Part shown: in pieces, positions 1-9,387 of the stretch | How the letters are laid out: every line of letters starts with the position of its first letter | How positions within the stretch are numbered: the stretch's first letter is position 1 | From: Methylococcales bacterium | GTDB lineage: Bacteria > Pseudomonadota > Gammaproteobacteria > Methylococcales > Methylomonadaceae | Assembly (NCBI GenBank): GCA_003584895.1 | Contig: QVQF01000111.1 | Coordinates: forward strand, 1-33,244 | Direction of reading: 5' to 3' | Length of the DNA: 33,244 nt | Program-made: the position numbers and the translations under genes | Notes under the pieces: generated by a model | Seen by the model: only the letters and a program-made list of their open reading frames with translations | What the model was told of the DNA's origin: nothing | Database searches by the model: none

Positions 1-132
1 AAACAAAAGCAAACAACAGAAAAACCGAGACGTTACAGATTTCCAAGAGCAAATGCGAAGGCCAAAAGAGTTAGAAATAGCGAAAAGAGGCGCATTTGTG
101 AAAGACAGTTGGTGAAAACCGACTACACCAGT
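1..132 (+). other. 23S-5S rRNA internal spacer with processing hairpin
   Basis: This stretch lies directly upstream of the 5S rRNA and has no convincing ORF. I do not recognise the 3' end of 23S rRNA in it, so it is probably spacer only. A hairpin with a GAAA tetraloop (stem 107-113 with 118-124, one G-U pair) sits just before the 5S 5' end, a usual position for a processing stem. The plus-strand orientation is inferred from the 5S gene. Confidence 0.6.
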
Positions 133-252
133 TTGCTTGGTGACCATAGCGAACGTGAACCACCCGATCCCATCTCGAACTCGGAAGTGAAACCGTTTAG
201 CGCCGATGATAGTGTGGCAGTTTGCCATGCGAAAGTAGGGAATTGCCAAGCT
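133..252 (+). rRNA. rrf: 5S ribosomal RNA
   Basis: The sequence matches gammaproteobacterial 5S rRNA throughout. It has the conserved internal block CGAACTCGGAAGTGAAAC (near 176-193), TAGCGCCGATG (near 198-208) and the 3' portion ATGCGAAAGTAGGGAATTGCC. The terminal helix I forms between GCTTGG (135-140) and CCAAGC (246-251). The length of about 120 nt is typical. It is followed at once by a strong intrinsic terminator, so it is the last gene of an rRNA operon that begins outside the window. The exact ends are accurate to a few bases. A 64-codon reading frame across this region is spurious. Confidence 0.95.
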
Positions 253-261
253 CTTAATATT

Positions 262-294
262 AAAACCCAAGCACAAGTGCTTGGGTTTTTTTTT
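262..294 (+). terminator. Intrinsic terminator of the rRNA operon
   Basis: A perfect 13-bp inverted repeat (262-274 with 277-289, core ACCCAAGCAC / GTGCTTGGGT) runs into a tract of nine T residues. It sits about 10 nt after the 5S rRNA and ends the rRNA transcript. Confidence 0.92.
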
Positions 295-459
295 GCCTTC
301 TAAATAGGTTATTTAAATACATGAGTGAGATCAATAGAAGGTTAATTCATAGACTATTGTTATGATGCTCACAAATCACAACTTAGTAAGTTTCTTAAGC
401 TAATATAAAAAGCTCATCTTACCCGCTGATACATCGTTATAATCAAGATAAATTATTAT

Positions 460-1641
460 TTACGCTATACCCATAGCATGGCGTGTAAGTAACGTTTTTG
501 CTGAAGGCACATAGTCCAGTAATGTTAATCCAATATTTCTTGCGGTGATGAGTGCTAACCATTCATTTGAAAACACATTGACCACAATGTCAGTAAATCC
601 TATAGTTCGATCATGATCTTGTTTGCGAGTATTAGCATAATTTTTTAGAAAATCTTCGTCACCAACATCGCGGTTGATTTCATGTTGTTTAATAAGTTGT
701 TCTGCAAGTTGAACTACATCACGAAAACCCAAATTAAATCCTTGTCCTGCTACTGGATGTAATTGGTGTGCAGCATTGCCTATAATGACTGTTCGGCCAA
801 CGAACATTCGTTCTGCGCGTATCAGAGACAAAGGAAATGCACGTCTTGGTGCTGTTAAACTAAGTTGACCAAGCTTATATCCAAAGCATTGCTGTAGTTC
901 GGCAATAAAATCTATCTCACTACCTAACATAAGTGCATTCACATCTTCATCTTTACGTGTCCAAACGACTGAACATTCATGACTACTAATTGGCAATAAG
1001 GCAAGTGGCCCAGAAACCGTAAAGCGCTCAAAAGCCGTGTTATTATTTGCCAGTGTTGATTTAATCGTTGTTACTAGTGCAGTTTGACCATATTCGGTAA
1101 CATTCTGAGTAATACCCATTAATTGTCGTACTGATGATAAGCCTCCATCTGCTCCAACTAATAATTTAGCTGTTATGTTTAAAGATTCAGTTCCTTGTTT
1201 TAGATTAATAAATATTTCATTGTCACTAGACATCAGGCCAACAACACGGGCAGGTGTAATGAGTTCAATAGTAGATTCAGAGACTAGATTTGCAATATGA
1301 GTTTCTATGTCACGGGCACTTATCACATAACCTAAGGCTTCTACCTGTTCTTTTTGGGCTGAAAGACGTGTTTTTCCGAAATGCCCTTGATCAGATATGT
1401 GAATCTGTTTTATTGCAGTTGCATTCTTATTAATGCCTTGCCAAAGTCCTAATGCATCTAATATCTGCACTGTTCCTGCTGCCAAAGCTAATGCCCGGTC
1501 TCCAGTAGGAGAAGTATATAATTGTTCGCGAGTAGCCGCTTCAACAATAGCAATACGTAGTCCTGTGTTTTTAAGCATAAGTGCTAAGCAGTTACCTGCT
1601 AAACCACTACCGACTATTACAATGTCATATTCTTGCTGCAT
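460..1641 (-). CDS. ubiH: UbiH-type FAD-dependent 2-octaprenyl-6-methoxyphenol hydroxylase
   Basis: This 393-aa flavoprotein monooxygenase belongs to the UbiH/UbiF/VisC family, which hydroxylates the ubiquinone ring. The N-terminal dinucleotide fold carries GSGLAG (residues 11-16), the middle carries GADGGLSSVR (163-172), and the second FAD motif is GNAAHQLHPVAGQG (288-301). Both the motifs and the length fit the family. It lies immediately downstream of pepP, with the start codon touching the pepP stop, as in the ygfB-pepP-ubiH-ubiI order of enterobacteria. Here ubiI is missing and the operon ends against the rRNA terminator region. The exact ring position hydroxylated cannot be fixed from sequence, because UbiH, UbiI and UbiF are close paralogues. 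The neighbourhood favours UbiH. Confidence 0.85.
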   Translation of the reverse strand: MQQEYDIVIVGSGLAGNCLALMLKNTGLRIAIVEAATREQLYTSPTGDRALALAAGTVQILDALGLWQGINKNATAIKQIHISDQGHFGKTRLSAQKEQVEALGYVISARDIETHIANLVSESTIELITPARVVGLMSSDNEIFINLKQGTESLNITAKLLVGADGGLSSVRQLMGITQNVTEYGQTALVTTIKSTLANNNTAFERFTVSGPLALLPISSHECSVVWTRKDEDVNALMLGSEIDFIAELQQCFGYKLGQLSLTAPRRAFPLSLIRAERMFVGRTVIIGNAAHQLHPVAGQGFNLGFRDVVQLAEQLIKQHEINRDVGDEDFLKNYANTRKQDHDRTIGFTDIVVNVFSNEWLALITARNIGLTLLDYVPSAKTLLTRHAMGIA

Positions 1642-2951
1642 TAATTATCCTGCATGAGAGCTTCTATTTCTGATATTGTTTTTGGTGCGCCATTCGTTAA
1701 TATTTCATGGCCTTCCGCGGTGACTAGTACATCATCTTCAATACGGATTCCTATACCACGCCATTTTTTTTCAACTTCCTTGCAATCTGCTGGAATATAC
1801 AAGCCTGGCTCTACTGTTAGTAACATGCCTTTTTCTAAGAGTCGCCATTCTTGATTAACTTTGTAAGCACCGACATCATGTACATCCATTCCTAGCCAAT
1901 GACCAATGCGGTGCATATAAAAAAGCTTGTACTTTTCGTCTTTAATGAGTTTTTTTAATTTTCCTTTGAGTATGCCTAAGGTGATTAAACCCTCTGTAAT
2001 GACTTCAACCGAAGCCTCATGCGCCTTATTCCAAGGAATGCCTGGTTTAATTTGTGCTAACGCAGCGGTTTGAGCATCCAATACTAATTGATAAAGTTGT
2101 TTTTGTGGTTCGGTAAATTTTCCTGAAATGGGGAAGGTACGGGTAATATCGGCGGCATAATGGTCGCATTCTGCTCCTGCATCAATTAGTAGTAGGTCTC
2201 CATCTTTTAATAGGCCGGTATTTTCGGTGTAATGTAAGGTACAGGCATTGTTTCCGCTAGCAACTATTGAGGGATAGGCTACCGCACGTAAGCCGTTGTG
2301 CATGAAATGATGAACAATATCAGCTTCTATTTGATATTCATAGCGACCCGCTTTACAGGCCTGCATGGCTTTAGTATGAGCGATTGCAGAGACTTCAGCA
2401 GCGTGGCGCATGAGTTTTATTTCATTAGGACTTTTAAATAAACGCATTTCATGTAGTTGATAGTCTAGGGAAATTAATTCCCTAGGAGTTTCTACGCCTG
2501 TTCTGGACTGGCTGCGGACAATATTTAACCAGTTTTGCAAGCGTTGATCCAATTCAGTATCACGTCCCATGGGATAGAATACTTTAGTTTTGTTTTCAAA
2601 TAGCTTGGGTAATAAGTCATTGACTTCATCTATCGAGTGAGCGGCATCAGCGGCATATTGATTAATCGCGCCTTCTATACCTGCGTGAGCACCTTCCCAT
2701 AAAGCTTTTTTCTTATCATATTTACGGCAGAATAATAGGTATTCGCCTTCAGTTCGACCTGGAATAAAGACAGCTAATGCCTCTGGTTCATTAAATCCAG
2801 TGAGGTAATAGAAGTCACTATTTTGCCGGAATGGATAATCTACATCAGAATTACGGGCACACATGGATGCGCTGGCAATGAGAGCAATATTACCTTTGCC
2901 TATCTGATTTAATAATTGTTTACGACGCTTTTTAAATTCAGTTTGTTTCAT
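1641..2951 (-). CDS. pepP: Xaa-Pro aminopeptidase (M24B)
   Basis: This 436-aa cytoplasmic metallopeptidase removes N-terminal residues that precede proline. It has an N-terminal creatinase-like domain (about 1-165) and a C-terminal pita-bread catalytic domain. All five expected metal ligands are visible: Asp257 and Asp268 (in DAGAECDHYAADITRTF), His351 (HRIGHWLG), Glu381 (VEPGLYIP) and Glu405 (GIRIEDD). The length matches E. coli PepP (about 440). It is the middle gene of ygfB-pepP-ubiH. Its start overlaps the end of ygfB by 14 nt and its stop abuts the ubiH start, so the three genes are probably co-transcribed and translationally coupled. Confidence 0.93.
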   Translation of the reverse strand: MKQTEFKKRRKQLLNQIGKGNIALIASASMCARNSDVDYPFRQNSDFYYLTGFNEPEALAVFIPGRTEGEYLLFCRKYDKKKALWEGAHAGIEGAINQYAADAAHSIDEVNDLLPKLFENKTKVFYPMGRDTELDQRLQNWLNIVRSQSRTGVETPRELISLDYQLHEMRLFKSPNEIKLMRHAAEVSAIAHTKAMQACKAGRYEYQIEADIVHHFMHNGLRAVAYPSIVASGNNACTLHYTENTGLLKDGDLLLIDAGAECDHYAADITRTFPISGKFTEPQKQLYQLVLDAQTAALAQIKPGIPWNKAHEASVEVITEGLITLGILKGKLKKLIKDEKYKLFYMHRIGHWLGMDVHDVGAYKVNQEWRLLEKGMLLTVEPGLYIPADCKEVEKKWRGIGIRIEDDVLVTAEGHEILTNGAPKTISEIEALMQDN

Positions 2952-3486
2952 GGTCTTCTCGCCATAAATCGTTAGTGGAGTCGCTATCGATAGTTAACTC
3001 ATCACGTAATAATAAAATAGCTGATCTTAAAAACTCAGTAATTTCAACAAAGTCACGTTCATCTTCTTCACCCTCAACCTCAATATCTAGCTTAGTAAAT
3101 TCTGTAATGTCTTTAAGTATTTCACGGGTATCTTTTGACCAGTTAGTTACAGTTGCTACTGATCCTACACCAAATAAAAAGCCACGACACCAGTTTGTTA
3201 AGGCTTCAACTCGTTCAGTTAAAGCGACTTCATCCTCAGGAAGAAAAAGGTCAAAATCAAAGTCATTACTTGCGAGTAATCGTCTTGTTTCTTCAAATAA
3301 TCTTATTAAGATATCGTTGTCATTATTTAATACTTGAGTTGAATTTTGCAGTAACTCGGCTAACCAATAGGTGCTTTCAGTTTGATCACTGACGCAAAGC
3401 ATACCTGTTGCTAAGCCGTGAGCTTCTGCAGCAGAAAGATCTGGGTCACATCGTAAAAAAATTGCGTTGCAGACGTTATAAGCCAT
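2938..3486 (-). CDS. ygfB: UPF0149 family protein YgfB
   Basis: This 182-aa acidic protein of the YgfB/UPF0149 family has no signal peptide and no membrane segment. The family hallmark is near the middle: an NWCRGFLFGVG stretch (about residues 92-102), followed by an acidic linker. YgfB homologues are widespread in gammaproteobacteria. A regulatory role has been reported in Pseudomonas, but the biochemical activity is not settled. It is the promoter-proximal gene of the ygfB-pepP-ubiH operon and is divergent from zapB across a 180-bp intergenic region that must hold both promoters. Confidence 0.85.
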   Translation of the reverse strand: MAYNVCNAIFLRCDPDLSAAEAHGLATGMLCVSDQTESTYWLAELLQNSTQVLNNDNDILIRLFEETRRLLASNDFDFDLFLPEDEVALTERVEALTNWCRGFLFGVGSVATVTNWSKDTREILKDITEFTKLDIEVEGEEDERDFVEITEFLRSAILLLRDELTIDSDSTNDLWREDHETN

Positions 3487-3666
3487 AATAATTACACTGT
3501 CACTTAAAGAAAAATAGTGCTTATGCTACCATTGAAATTTAGCTAGGTTAATATTTGTTCACTTTAATAGCTAAAGTGATAATTATTCGTTAATGTATAT
3601 CTTTAGTTGTTACGCAAAAAGTTCCCTAACCTACAGCTTATTACTTTGAATTAGATAGACGCCACT

Positions 3667-3888
3667 ATGACAGAAAAATATCTCACACCTGAATATAAAG
3701 ATTTGGACGATAGATTAGATCAACTTATTGATAAATATTTAGACGTAAAGCGTGATAATGCTAGATTAAAGATTAAGCATGATACCTTGGCTAAAGAGAA
3801 GGCAATCTTATTAGAAAAAACTTCTTTAGTTCAAGCAAGATTAGATGCGATGATTGATCGCTTACAAGCATTGGAGCAAGAATTATGA
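3667..3888 (+). CDS. ZapB-like coiled-coil protein (TIGR02449-type)
   Basis: This 73-aa protein is predicted to be almost entirely coiled coil, with regular heptads of Leu, Ile and Ala among charged residues (for example LDQLIDKYLDVKRDNARLK). It resembles the small TIGR02449/ZapB-like family encoded directly before zapA in many gammaproteobacteria. E. coli ZapB is a similar small coiled coil that stabilises the FtsZ ring through ZapA. The stop overlaps the zapA start as ATGA, which implies translational coupling and a shared role. Sequence identity to true ZapB is uncertain for so short a coiled coil, so no symbol is given. Confidence 0.75.
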   Translation: MTEKYLTPEYKDLDDRLDQLIDKYLDVKRDNARLKIKHDTLAKEKAILLEKTSLVQARLDAMIDRLQALEQEL

Positions 3889-4184
3889 GCAGCAACACGC
3901 CTTATGTTTCATTAATGATTATGGGCAAAGAATATCGAATCGCCTGTGATGCTGATGAACAAGATGATCTTATAGTTTCTGCCCAACAACTTGATGTACA
4001 AATGCGTAAAATGAGAGATTCTGGGAAAATTACTGGTCCCGATAGAATTGCTGTAATGGCATCACTTAATTTAGCCCATGAATTACAGTTAATGAAAAAT
4101 AAAAATATTGCTTTAAATCAAAGATTGAATGAATGCCTAAGCAGATTAACAACTAAAATAGATGATGTGTTAGATAACGATTAA
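3885..4184 (+). CDS. zapA: Cell division protein ZapA
   Basis: This 99-aa protein has the N-terminal ZapA fold (MGKEYRIACDADEQDDLIVSA) and a C-terminal helix that forms the coiled-coil dimer or tetramer. ZapA binds and bundles FtsZ at the division site. It overlaps the upstream coiled-coil gene by four bases. In E. coli zapA is followed by ssrS (6S RNA) and ygfA. Here it instead meets coaX tail to tail with a 4-bp overlap of the two reading frames, which leaves no room for 6S RNA or a separate terminator. Confidence 0.88.
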   Translation: MSSNTPYVSLMIMGKEYRIACDADEQDDLIVSAQQLDVQMRKMRDSGKITGPDRIAVMASLNLAHELQLMKNKNIALNQRLNECLSRLTTKIDDVLDND

Positions 4185-4921
4185 ACCCAAATCGAAGGTT
4201 TAGAGGCTACGACGGCTAGGCCGTGTAATACTAAATTTAAGTCTATGATGACTTTAATAGTGAGTTGTTCAGCAATTACGCTGGCATCACCCCCTGTTAA
4301 GATAACCGTTAGTAATGGCTCTTGTTTACTTAATACATGTTCAATCAGGCCAGTGGCTGCGCTTAATGTGCCATTATAAATAGCAGCTTCAGTAAAGTTT
4401 GCTGGTCCTATATTGTAGCTTGCTTCATTAAATGCCAATAAATCGGTGCTTGTCGCTAAGGATTGTTTCATTAATGTTAATCCTGGGCTGATCATGCCTC
4501 CTTGATGATTCCCATCGGCATCGATAAAATCGATGGTAATTGCAGTTCCGCAATCAATGATACAAGCAGGTTTTTGATAAAAGTTATGTGCGGCTATTAG
4601 TGCTAGCCAACGATCTACACCTAATTTTTCAGGTTGAAGATACGCGTTTTTTACACCAAATGCTTGAGATTCAGATTTTACTTGAATGAAAGGTACATAT
4701 GGCCAAAGTTCAGTCGCTACTGTTTTTACTATATCCAATAAAGGTATTGAGCTTACATAGGCTATAGCAAGTTGTTTTGGTATTGGTAAATCCTTCCAAG
4801 CATCAATGAGATTATCAACATTAAGTGTTTGATTATTTAAGGCGTAACTCTTCTGAAGTTTGCCTTCTTGAAAAGTTGCCCATTTAAGTCGACTATTTCC
4901 ACTATCAATTAATAAAATCAT
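4181..4921 (-). CDS. coaX: Type III pantothenate kinase CoaX
   Basis: This 246-aa ASKHA-fold kinase catalyses the first step of CoA synthesis, pantothenate to 4'-phosphopantothenate. It shows the phosphate-1 motif DSGNSRLKW (6-14), the type III signature GVDRW (101-105), the phosphate-2 motif DCGTAITID (123-131) and GGMISPG (141-147). The length is typical (about 250). The start codon overlaps the birA stop by four bases. The birA-coaX pair is common in proteobacteria with type III PanK, and the reading frames suggest coupled translation. The 3' end overlaps zapA on the other strand. Confidence 0.92.
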   Translation of the reverse strand: MILLIDSGNSRLKWATFQEGKLQKSYALNNQTLNVDNLIDAWKDLPIPKQLAIAYVSSIPLLDIVKTVATELWPYVPFIQVKSESQAFGVKNAYLQPEKLGVDRWLALIAAHNFYQKPACIIDCGTAITIDFIDADGNHQGGMISPGLTLMKQSLATSTDLLAFNEASYNIGPANFTEAAIYNGTLSAATGLIEHVLSKQEPLLTVILTGGDASVIAEQLTIKVIIDLNLVLHGLAVVASKPSIWV

Positions 4922-5922
4922 ACGATAGTCCCACTAAAGCTTACTTCACCCGATGCAAACGCTTGGATAGTGCTATCCGCTCGTTTAATTAATAGGAGTC
5001 CGTTATCGTCAATACCTTCTACGATACCGTTAATTTGTTGTTGACCAATATACAGCGTTGCAGCTTGTCCTTGCAGGCAATCATAACTGCGCCATTCATC
5101 CAAATAGGGTTGAATGCCAATAGTTTCAAAGCCATTAACAATATCTAGAATATGACTTAAGAGAGTAGTGGCGAGTTGATTTCGAGAGATGGGTACACTT
5201 CCGATTACCTTAGTTAAGTCAGTCCAAGCTTGACTGATGGTTCGTGCTTCTGAATCGGGTAAAAAAAGATTTAAACCTAAACCGATGACTGCTGAGCAAG
5301 GGCCGTCAGTCTCGCCTGATACTTCGATGAGTATGCCCCCTAATTTTTTACCTTGGCTATAAATGTCGTTTGGCCATTTTAAGCCAACATCATTTATATG
5401 ATGTTGCTTTAAGGCTCTGATGGCAGCAACGCCTACTGCCAGACTTAATCCAGCGGTAGCCGCGATTCCGCCTTGTTGAAAACGCCAGAGTATCGACATA
5501 TACAAGTTACTGCCGTAAGGTGAAACCCAAGTTCTTCCGCGTCGACCTTTTCCAGAGGATTGATGTTCTGCAAAACAGACAAAGCCTGATGCTGCCTGTT
5601 TTTGAGCATGGTCAACTAAATAACTATTAGTTGAATTGATGCTGTCGTGAATTTCTAGTATAGATATTAAGCGTTGATGTTCTTGGCTAAGTCCTTGGGT
5701 TATGGTTGTTAAGTCTAATAATTCTAAGGCATAATCCAGCCGATAACCTTTGCCACTAATAGCGGAGTGCTGTATACCAAGTTCCGATAAGCTTTTAAAT
5801 TGCTTGCAAATAGCTGAACGACTAACGCCTAGTGCTTCTGCTAATTCGGTGCCTGAATGAAATTGTCCGTCACTCAGCAACATTAATATTTTCTTTTGTT
5901 TATCGGAAAGGTACACGGTCAA
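4918..5922 (-). CDS. birA: Bifunctional biotin-protein ligase / biotin operon repressor BirA
   Basis: This 334-aa protein has an N-terminal winged helix-turn-helix (about 1-62, TELAEALGVSRSAICKQFKSL), a central ligase domain and a small C-terminal SH3-like domain (about 285-334). The biotinyl-AMP loop GKGRRGR (124-130) and the KWPND motif (182-186) are intact. It activates biotin to biotinyl-5'-AMP and transfers it to carboxylase carrier proteins. The intact wHTH makes it the repressor-competent (group II) form, so it probably also controls a biotin operator elsewhere, since no bio genes are in the window. It heads a two-gene operon with coaX. Confidence 0.93.
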   Translation of the reverse strand: MTVYLSDKQKKILMLLSDGQFHSGTELAEALGVSRSAICKQFKSLSELGIQHSAISGKGYRLDYALELLDLTTITQGLSQEHQRLISILEIHDSINSTNSYLVDHAQKQAASGFVCFAEHQSSGKGRRGRTWVSPYGSNLYMSILWRFQQGGIAATAGLSLAVGVAAIRALKQHHINDVGLKWPNDIYSQGKKLGGILIEVSGETDGPCSAVIGLGLNLFLPDSEARTISQAWTDLTKVIGSVPISRNQLATTLLSHILDIVNGFETIGIQPYLDEWRSYDCLQGQAATLYIGQQQINGIVEGIDDNGLLLIKRADSTIQAFASGEVSFSGTIV

Positions 5923-6215
5923 AACTCATTAGCAAAAAGTAAAATAGACAGAGTAGGTGTCTTGTCGCTTCGATTATACCCTGATTAAATCTTATCAGAA
6001 TGCCTATGAGTTGAATTGAATAAGAAGTAAGGACAAGCCGCTGCATATATTGACTGATAGTATTGCTAATTAATTTTCTTGAGCTCTAGTAATGAATATG
6101 GTTATGTATAATAACCCTATTATTAGTTTTAATTATGTCCTCATCCCATTCGTATGCCTTACTAATTAGTTTCTTGTTGTGTTTTTGTAAATATCAATAA
6201 TATTTAGGAGTTGTT

Positions 6216-8627
6216 ATGTCTGATCAAACAAACTATATACGCTGGTTTAATGAATTAACCATAGATGACGTGCCTTTAGTGGGTGGAAAAAATGCCTCTT
6301 TGGGTGAGATGTACCAATCTTTAACTCCGCAAGGCATAAAGATACCTAATGGTTTTGCTGTGACGGCAGAAGGCTACCGTTATCTTCTGGCAGAGTCAAA
6401 AGCTTGGCAGCCTTTACATCAGATTTTAGATGATCTTCAAGCTGATAATATGGCCGACTTAGCAAGCCGCGCTCGTCAAGCCAGAGACCTAATCTATAAG
6501 GCCACGTTTCCAGCTGATCTTGAAGCACAAATACTGAGTGCTTATACGCAGTTGCAACAGCAATATGGTGATGACATGAGTGTTGCGGTGCGTAGTTCAG
6601 CAACGGCTGAAGATTTGCCCACCGCCAGCTTTGCTGGACAACAAGATACTTTCTTGAATATACGCGGTGAAGCGGCTTTATTGGAAGCTTGTAAACGCTG
6701 CTTTGCTAGCTTATTTACTGATCGCGCTATCCATTATCGTATTGATCAGGGCTTTGATCATTTCAAATTGGCCTTATCAATAGGCATTATGAAGATGGTG
6801 CGCTCAGATCTTGATGCGAGTGGCGTGATGTTTTCCTTAGATACCGAATCAGGCTTTAGTGATGTAGTCTTTATTACCGGCGCTTATGGTTTAGGTGAGA
6901 ATGTTGTACAAGGTGCAGTTGATCCTGATGAATTTTATGTACATAAGCCCACCTTTGAACTAGGCTATCGTGCGGTATTAAAGCGCAGTTTGGGCGCCAA
7001 AAAAATAAAAATGATATACAGCGATGGACGTACTCGTGAATCGACTCATAATGTAGTGACATCCGAACAAGAACGTAATCGTTTTTGCCTTAACGACCAA
7101 GATGTTTTAACACTAGCTGATTATGCCATCAAGATAGAAAAACATTACAGCGCCATTGCAGGGCAATCAAAGCCTATGGATATGGAATGGGCCAAAGATG
7201 GCATTGATGGCACGCTTTATATTGTTCAGGCACGACCAGAAACAGTGGTCTCCCAATTAAGCGGAATGATACTTGAGCAATATACACTCAAGAGCACAGC
7301 CACTGCTATCGTCACGGGTCATTCCGTAGGCAGTAAAATAGCGACCGGTAATGCGCGGATTATTGAGAATGTTAGTCAATTAGGCAGTTTTAAAGCCGGC
7401 GATGTTTTGGTTGCTGATATTACAACACCCGATTGGGAGCCGATCATGAAAATTGCATCGGCCATTGTCACCAATAGGGGTGGGCGTACTTGCCATGCCG
7501 CTATTATTTCCCGTGAACTCGGTGTGCCTGCTGTTATTGGTTGTGATAATGCCACGACAACTATTAAAAACAATACGCCTGTCACCGTCTCTTGTGCTGA
7601 AGGTGATAACGGTAAAGTCTATGACGGTATTCTTGATTTCGAAATAAAAACCACTGATTTATCAGGATTGAAACGTCCGAAAACCAAGATTATGCTCAAT
7701 CTGGGCAATCCGGAACTGGCCTTTAAGACTAGTTTTCTGCCTAATGATGGTGTGGGCTTGGCGCGTATGGAATTTATTATTACCGAATATATCAAAGCGC
7801 ACCCTATGGCCTTGATTCATCCTGAGCGTGTGCAAGATGTTAATGAGCGTGAGCAAATTAAGGATTTAACACGCAACTATGCAAAGCCTGAAGACTTCTT
7901 TATAGAGCGTTTGTCTGAAGGTGTAGGCACGATTGCTGCAGCTTTTTACCCTAAGCCTGTGGTCGTGCGTATGTCAGACTTTAAAACCAATGAATATGCC
8001 ACCTTATTAGGTGGTCGTGGCTTTGAATTTGATGAGGCTAACCCTATGATCGGTTTTCGTGGTGCCTCGCGTTATACGCATCCTGCTTATGCAGAGGGTT
8101 TCGCATTGGAATGTGCCGCCATGAAGCGAGTACGTGACGACATGGGGCTAACTAATGTCATTTTAATGATTCCATTTTGCCGGCGAGTGCAAGAAGCGCA
8201 AAAAGTATTGGCTTATATGGCGAAACTGGGCTTAACGCGCGGCGAAAATGGACTAGAAATCTATGTGATGTGCGAGATTCCCAATAACGTCATTTCGATT
8301 GATGCTTTCTCTCAATATTTCGATGGTTTTTCTATAGGCTCCAATGATTTAACCCAACTGACCTTAGGTGTCGATAGAGATTCTGCGATTGTTGCCGAGG
8401 ATTTTGATGAACGTGATCCTGGTGTTAAAGAAATGATACGTTTGGCAGTAGAGGGTTCAAAGCGGAATGGTAAACATTGTGGCTTATGCGGACAAGCACC
8501 CTCCGATTATCCAGAAATGGCTGATTATTTAGTAGAAATAGGCATAGCTTCAATGAGTCTTAATCCTGACACCGTATTACAAACTACCCAACAGGTTTTA
8601 CTAACAGAGCAACGCTTAGGGCGCTGA
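6216..8627 (+). CDS. ppsA: Phosphoenolpyruvate synthase
   Basis: This 803-aa enzyme converts pyruvate, ATP and water to PEP, AMP and phosphate. The order is an N-terminal ATP-grasp domain (VGGKNASLGEM, SSATAEDLPTASFAGQQDT), a phosphohistidine swivel domain (GGRTCHAAIISRELG, His near residue 427) and a C-terminal PEP/pyruvate TIM barrel (CGLCGQAPSDYP, catalytic Cys near 758). The length matches PpsA (about 790-800), not pyruvate phosphate dikinase (about 880). The start has a good Shine-Dalgarno (TAGGAG, 6206-6211). The 293-bp upstream region holds no gene; a TGTATAAT at 6105-6112 could be a -10 but lacks a clear -35. No PpsR-type regulator is adjacent. It ends 10 bp from the convergent ABC ATPase gene. 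Confidence 0.95.
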   Translation: MSDQTNYIRWFNELTIDDVPLVGGKNASLGEMYQSLTPQGIKIPNGFAVTAEGYRYLLAESKAWQPLHQILDDLQADNMADLASRARQARDLIYKATFPADLEAQILSAYTQLQQQYGDDMSVAVRSSATAEDLPTASFAGQQDTFLNIRGEAALLEACKRCFASLFTDRAIHYRIDQGFDHFKLALSIGIMKMVRSDLDASGVMFSLDTESGFSDVVFITGAYGLGENVVQGAVDPDEFYVHKPTFELGYRAVLKRSLGAKKIKMIYSDGRTRESTHNVVTSEQERNRFCLNDQDVLTLADYAIKIEKHYSAIAGQSKPMDMEWAKDGIDGTLYIVQARPETVVSQLSGMILEQYTLKSTATAIVTGHSVGSKIATGNARIIENVSQLGSFKAGDVLVADITTPDWEPIMKIASAIVTNRGGRTCHAAIISRELGVPAVIGCDNATTTIKNNTPVTVSCAEGDNGKVYDGILDFEIKTTDLSGLKRPKTKIMLNLGNPELAFKTSFLPNDGVGLARMEFIITEYIKAHPMALIHPERVQDVNEREQIKDLTRNYAKPEDFFIERLSEGVGTIAAAFYPKPVVVRMSDFKTNEYATLLGGRGFEFDEANPMIGFRGASRYTHPAYAEGFALECAAMKRVRDDMGLTNVILMIPFCRRVQEAQKVLAYMAKLGLTRGENGLEIYVMCEIPNNVISIDAFSQYFDGFSIGSNDLTQLTLGVDRDSAIVAEDFDERDPGVKEMIRLAVEGSKRNGKHCGLCGQAPSDYPEMADYLVEIGIASMSLNPDTVLQTTQQVLLTEQRLGR

Positions 8628-8637
8628 TAAAGAACAT

Positions 8638-9387
8638 TTACAACAACTGCTTGATAGCTGGGTAATCATTAATCAGTTGTTGTCTGAAAGTTTCTATAGC
8701 GGTTTCGTCATGGCGTTCTGCTCTGGGAATAGGCACTATGATTTCGCTGATGACAGACATGGGCGAGGCTGATAAAAAAATGATTCTATCTGCCAGCGCA
8801 ATGGCTTCACGTAAATCATGAGTGACAAATAATACTGTATGTGGGCGTTGTTGCCACAAGCTTAGCAATAGGGCTCTGACTTGACGTGCGGTAGGGGCAT
8901 CAAGTGATACAAAAGGTTCATCCATTAGCAATAGGTCAGGATCAACAGCGAAGGCTCTAGTGATAGAAACTCGGCGACTCATGCCTAAAGATAGCCGTTC
9001 TGGATAAACATGTTGTGATGGTGTTAATTGCATCACCTCAAGCAAGCTATCTATGATATTTACGGATAACGGATCTTCTAGGACTAGTTCTATATTCTCG
9101 CGTACCGTGCGCCACGGCAATAAGCGAGGATTTTGAAAGATATAACCGATTTTAGGTCTTGAGGATTGTTGGCTTAGACCTATGCTGCCTTGGTAATCAT
9201 TATCTAAATCAGCAATGATATTTAATAAAGTGGTTTTTCCACAACCTGAAGGCCCGACTAGGCAAATAAATTCTCCCGATTTAAGGCTTAAATTAAGATC
9301 AGCAATAGCGGTATGCGATCCAGCTTGTTCTATGGCGGGATAGGTCTTATTAATGATATTGATTTGGATGTCACTCACCTTCGCCAC
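8638..9387 (-). CDS. NitT/TauT-family ABC transporter ATP-binding protein
   Basis: This 249-aa ATPase has Walker A GPSGCGKTT (about 44-52), a Q-loop in FQNPRLLPW, Walker B LLLMDEPF and a switch His in FVTHDLREA. The signature motif reads LSLGMSRR where LSGGM(R/Q)QR is usual in SsuB/TauB-type ATPases, so the second signature glycine is replaced. The start is a GTG inside the end of the permease gene; an in-frame GTG nine bases later is an alternative. It is the last gene of a three-gene importer operon (binding protein, permease, ATPase). The substrate cannot be told from sequence: the family includes nitrate, sulfonate, taurine and thiamin-precursor importers. Confidence 0.85.
   Translation of the reverse strand: MAKVSDIQINIINKTYPAIEQAGSHTAIADLNLSLKSGEFICLVGPSGCGKTTLLNIIADLDNDYQGSIGLSQQSSRPKIGYIFQNPRLLPWRTVRENIELVLEDPLSVNIIDSLLEVMQLTPSQHVYPERLSLGMSRRVSITRAFAVDPDLLLMDEPFVSLDAPTARQVRALLLSLWQQRPHTVLFVTHDLREAIALADRIIFLSASPMSVISEIIVPIPRAERHDETAIETFRQQLINDYPAIKQLL

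Noticed and set aside
109-303. 64-codon open frame at the left end
   Set aside because: It lies across the 5S rRNA and its terminator; the RNA match is unmistakable, so the frame is spurious.
2975-3392. 120- and 79-codon plus-strand frames opposite ygfB
   Set aside because: They are antisense to a well-supported ygfB gene, with Ser/Lys-rich low-complexity translation and no recognisable family.
4150-4250. 6S RNA (ssrS) expected after zapA
   Set aside because: zapA overlaps coaX by four bases, which leaves no room, and no 6S-like structure was recognised nearby.
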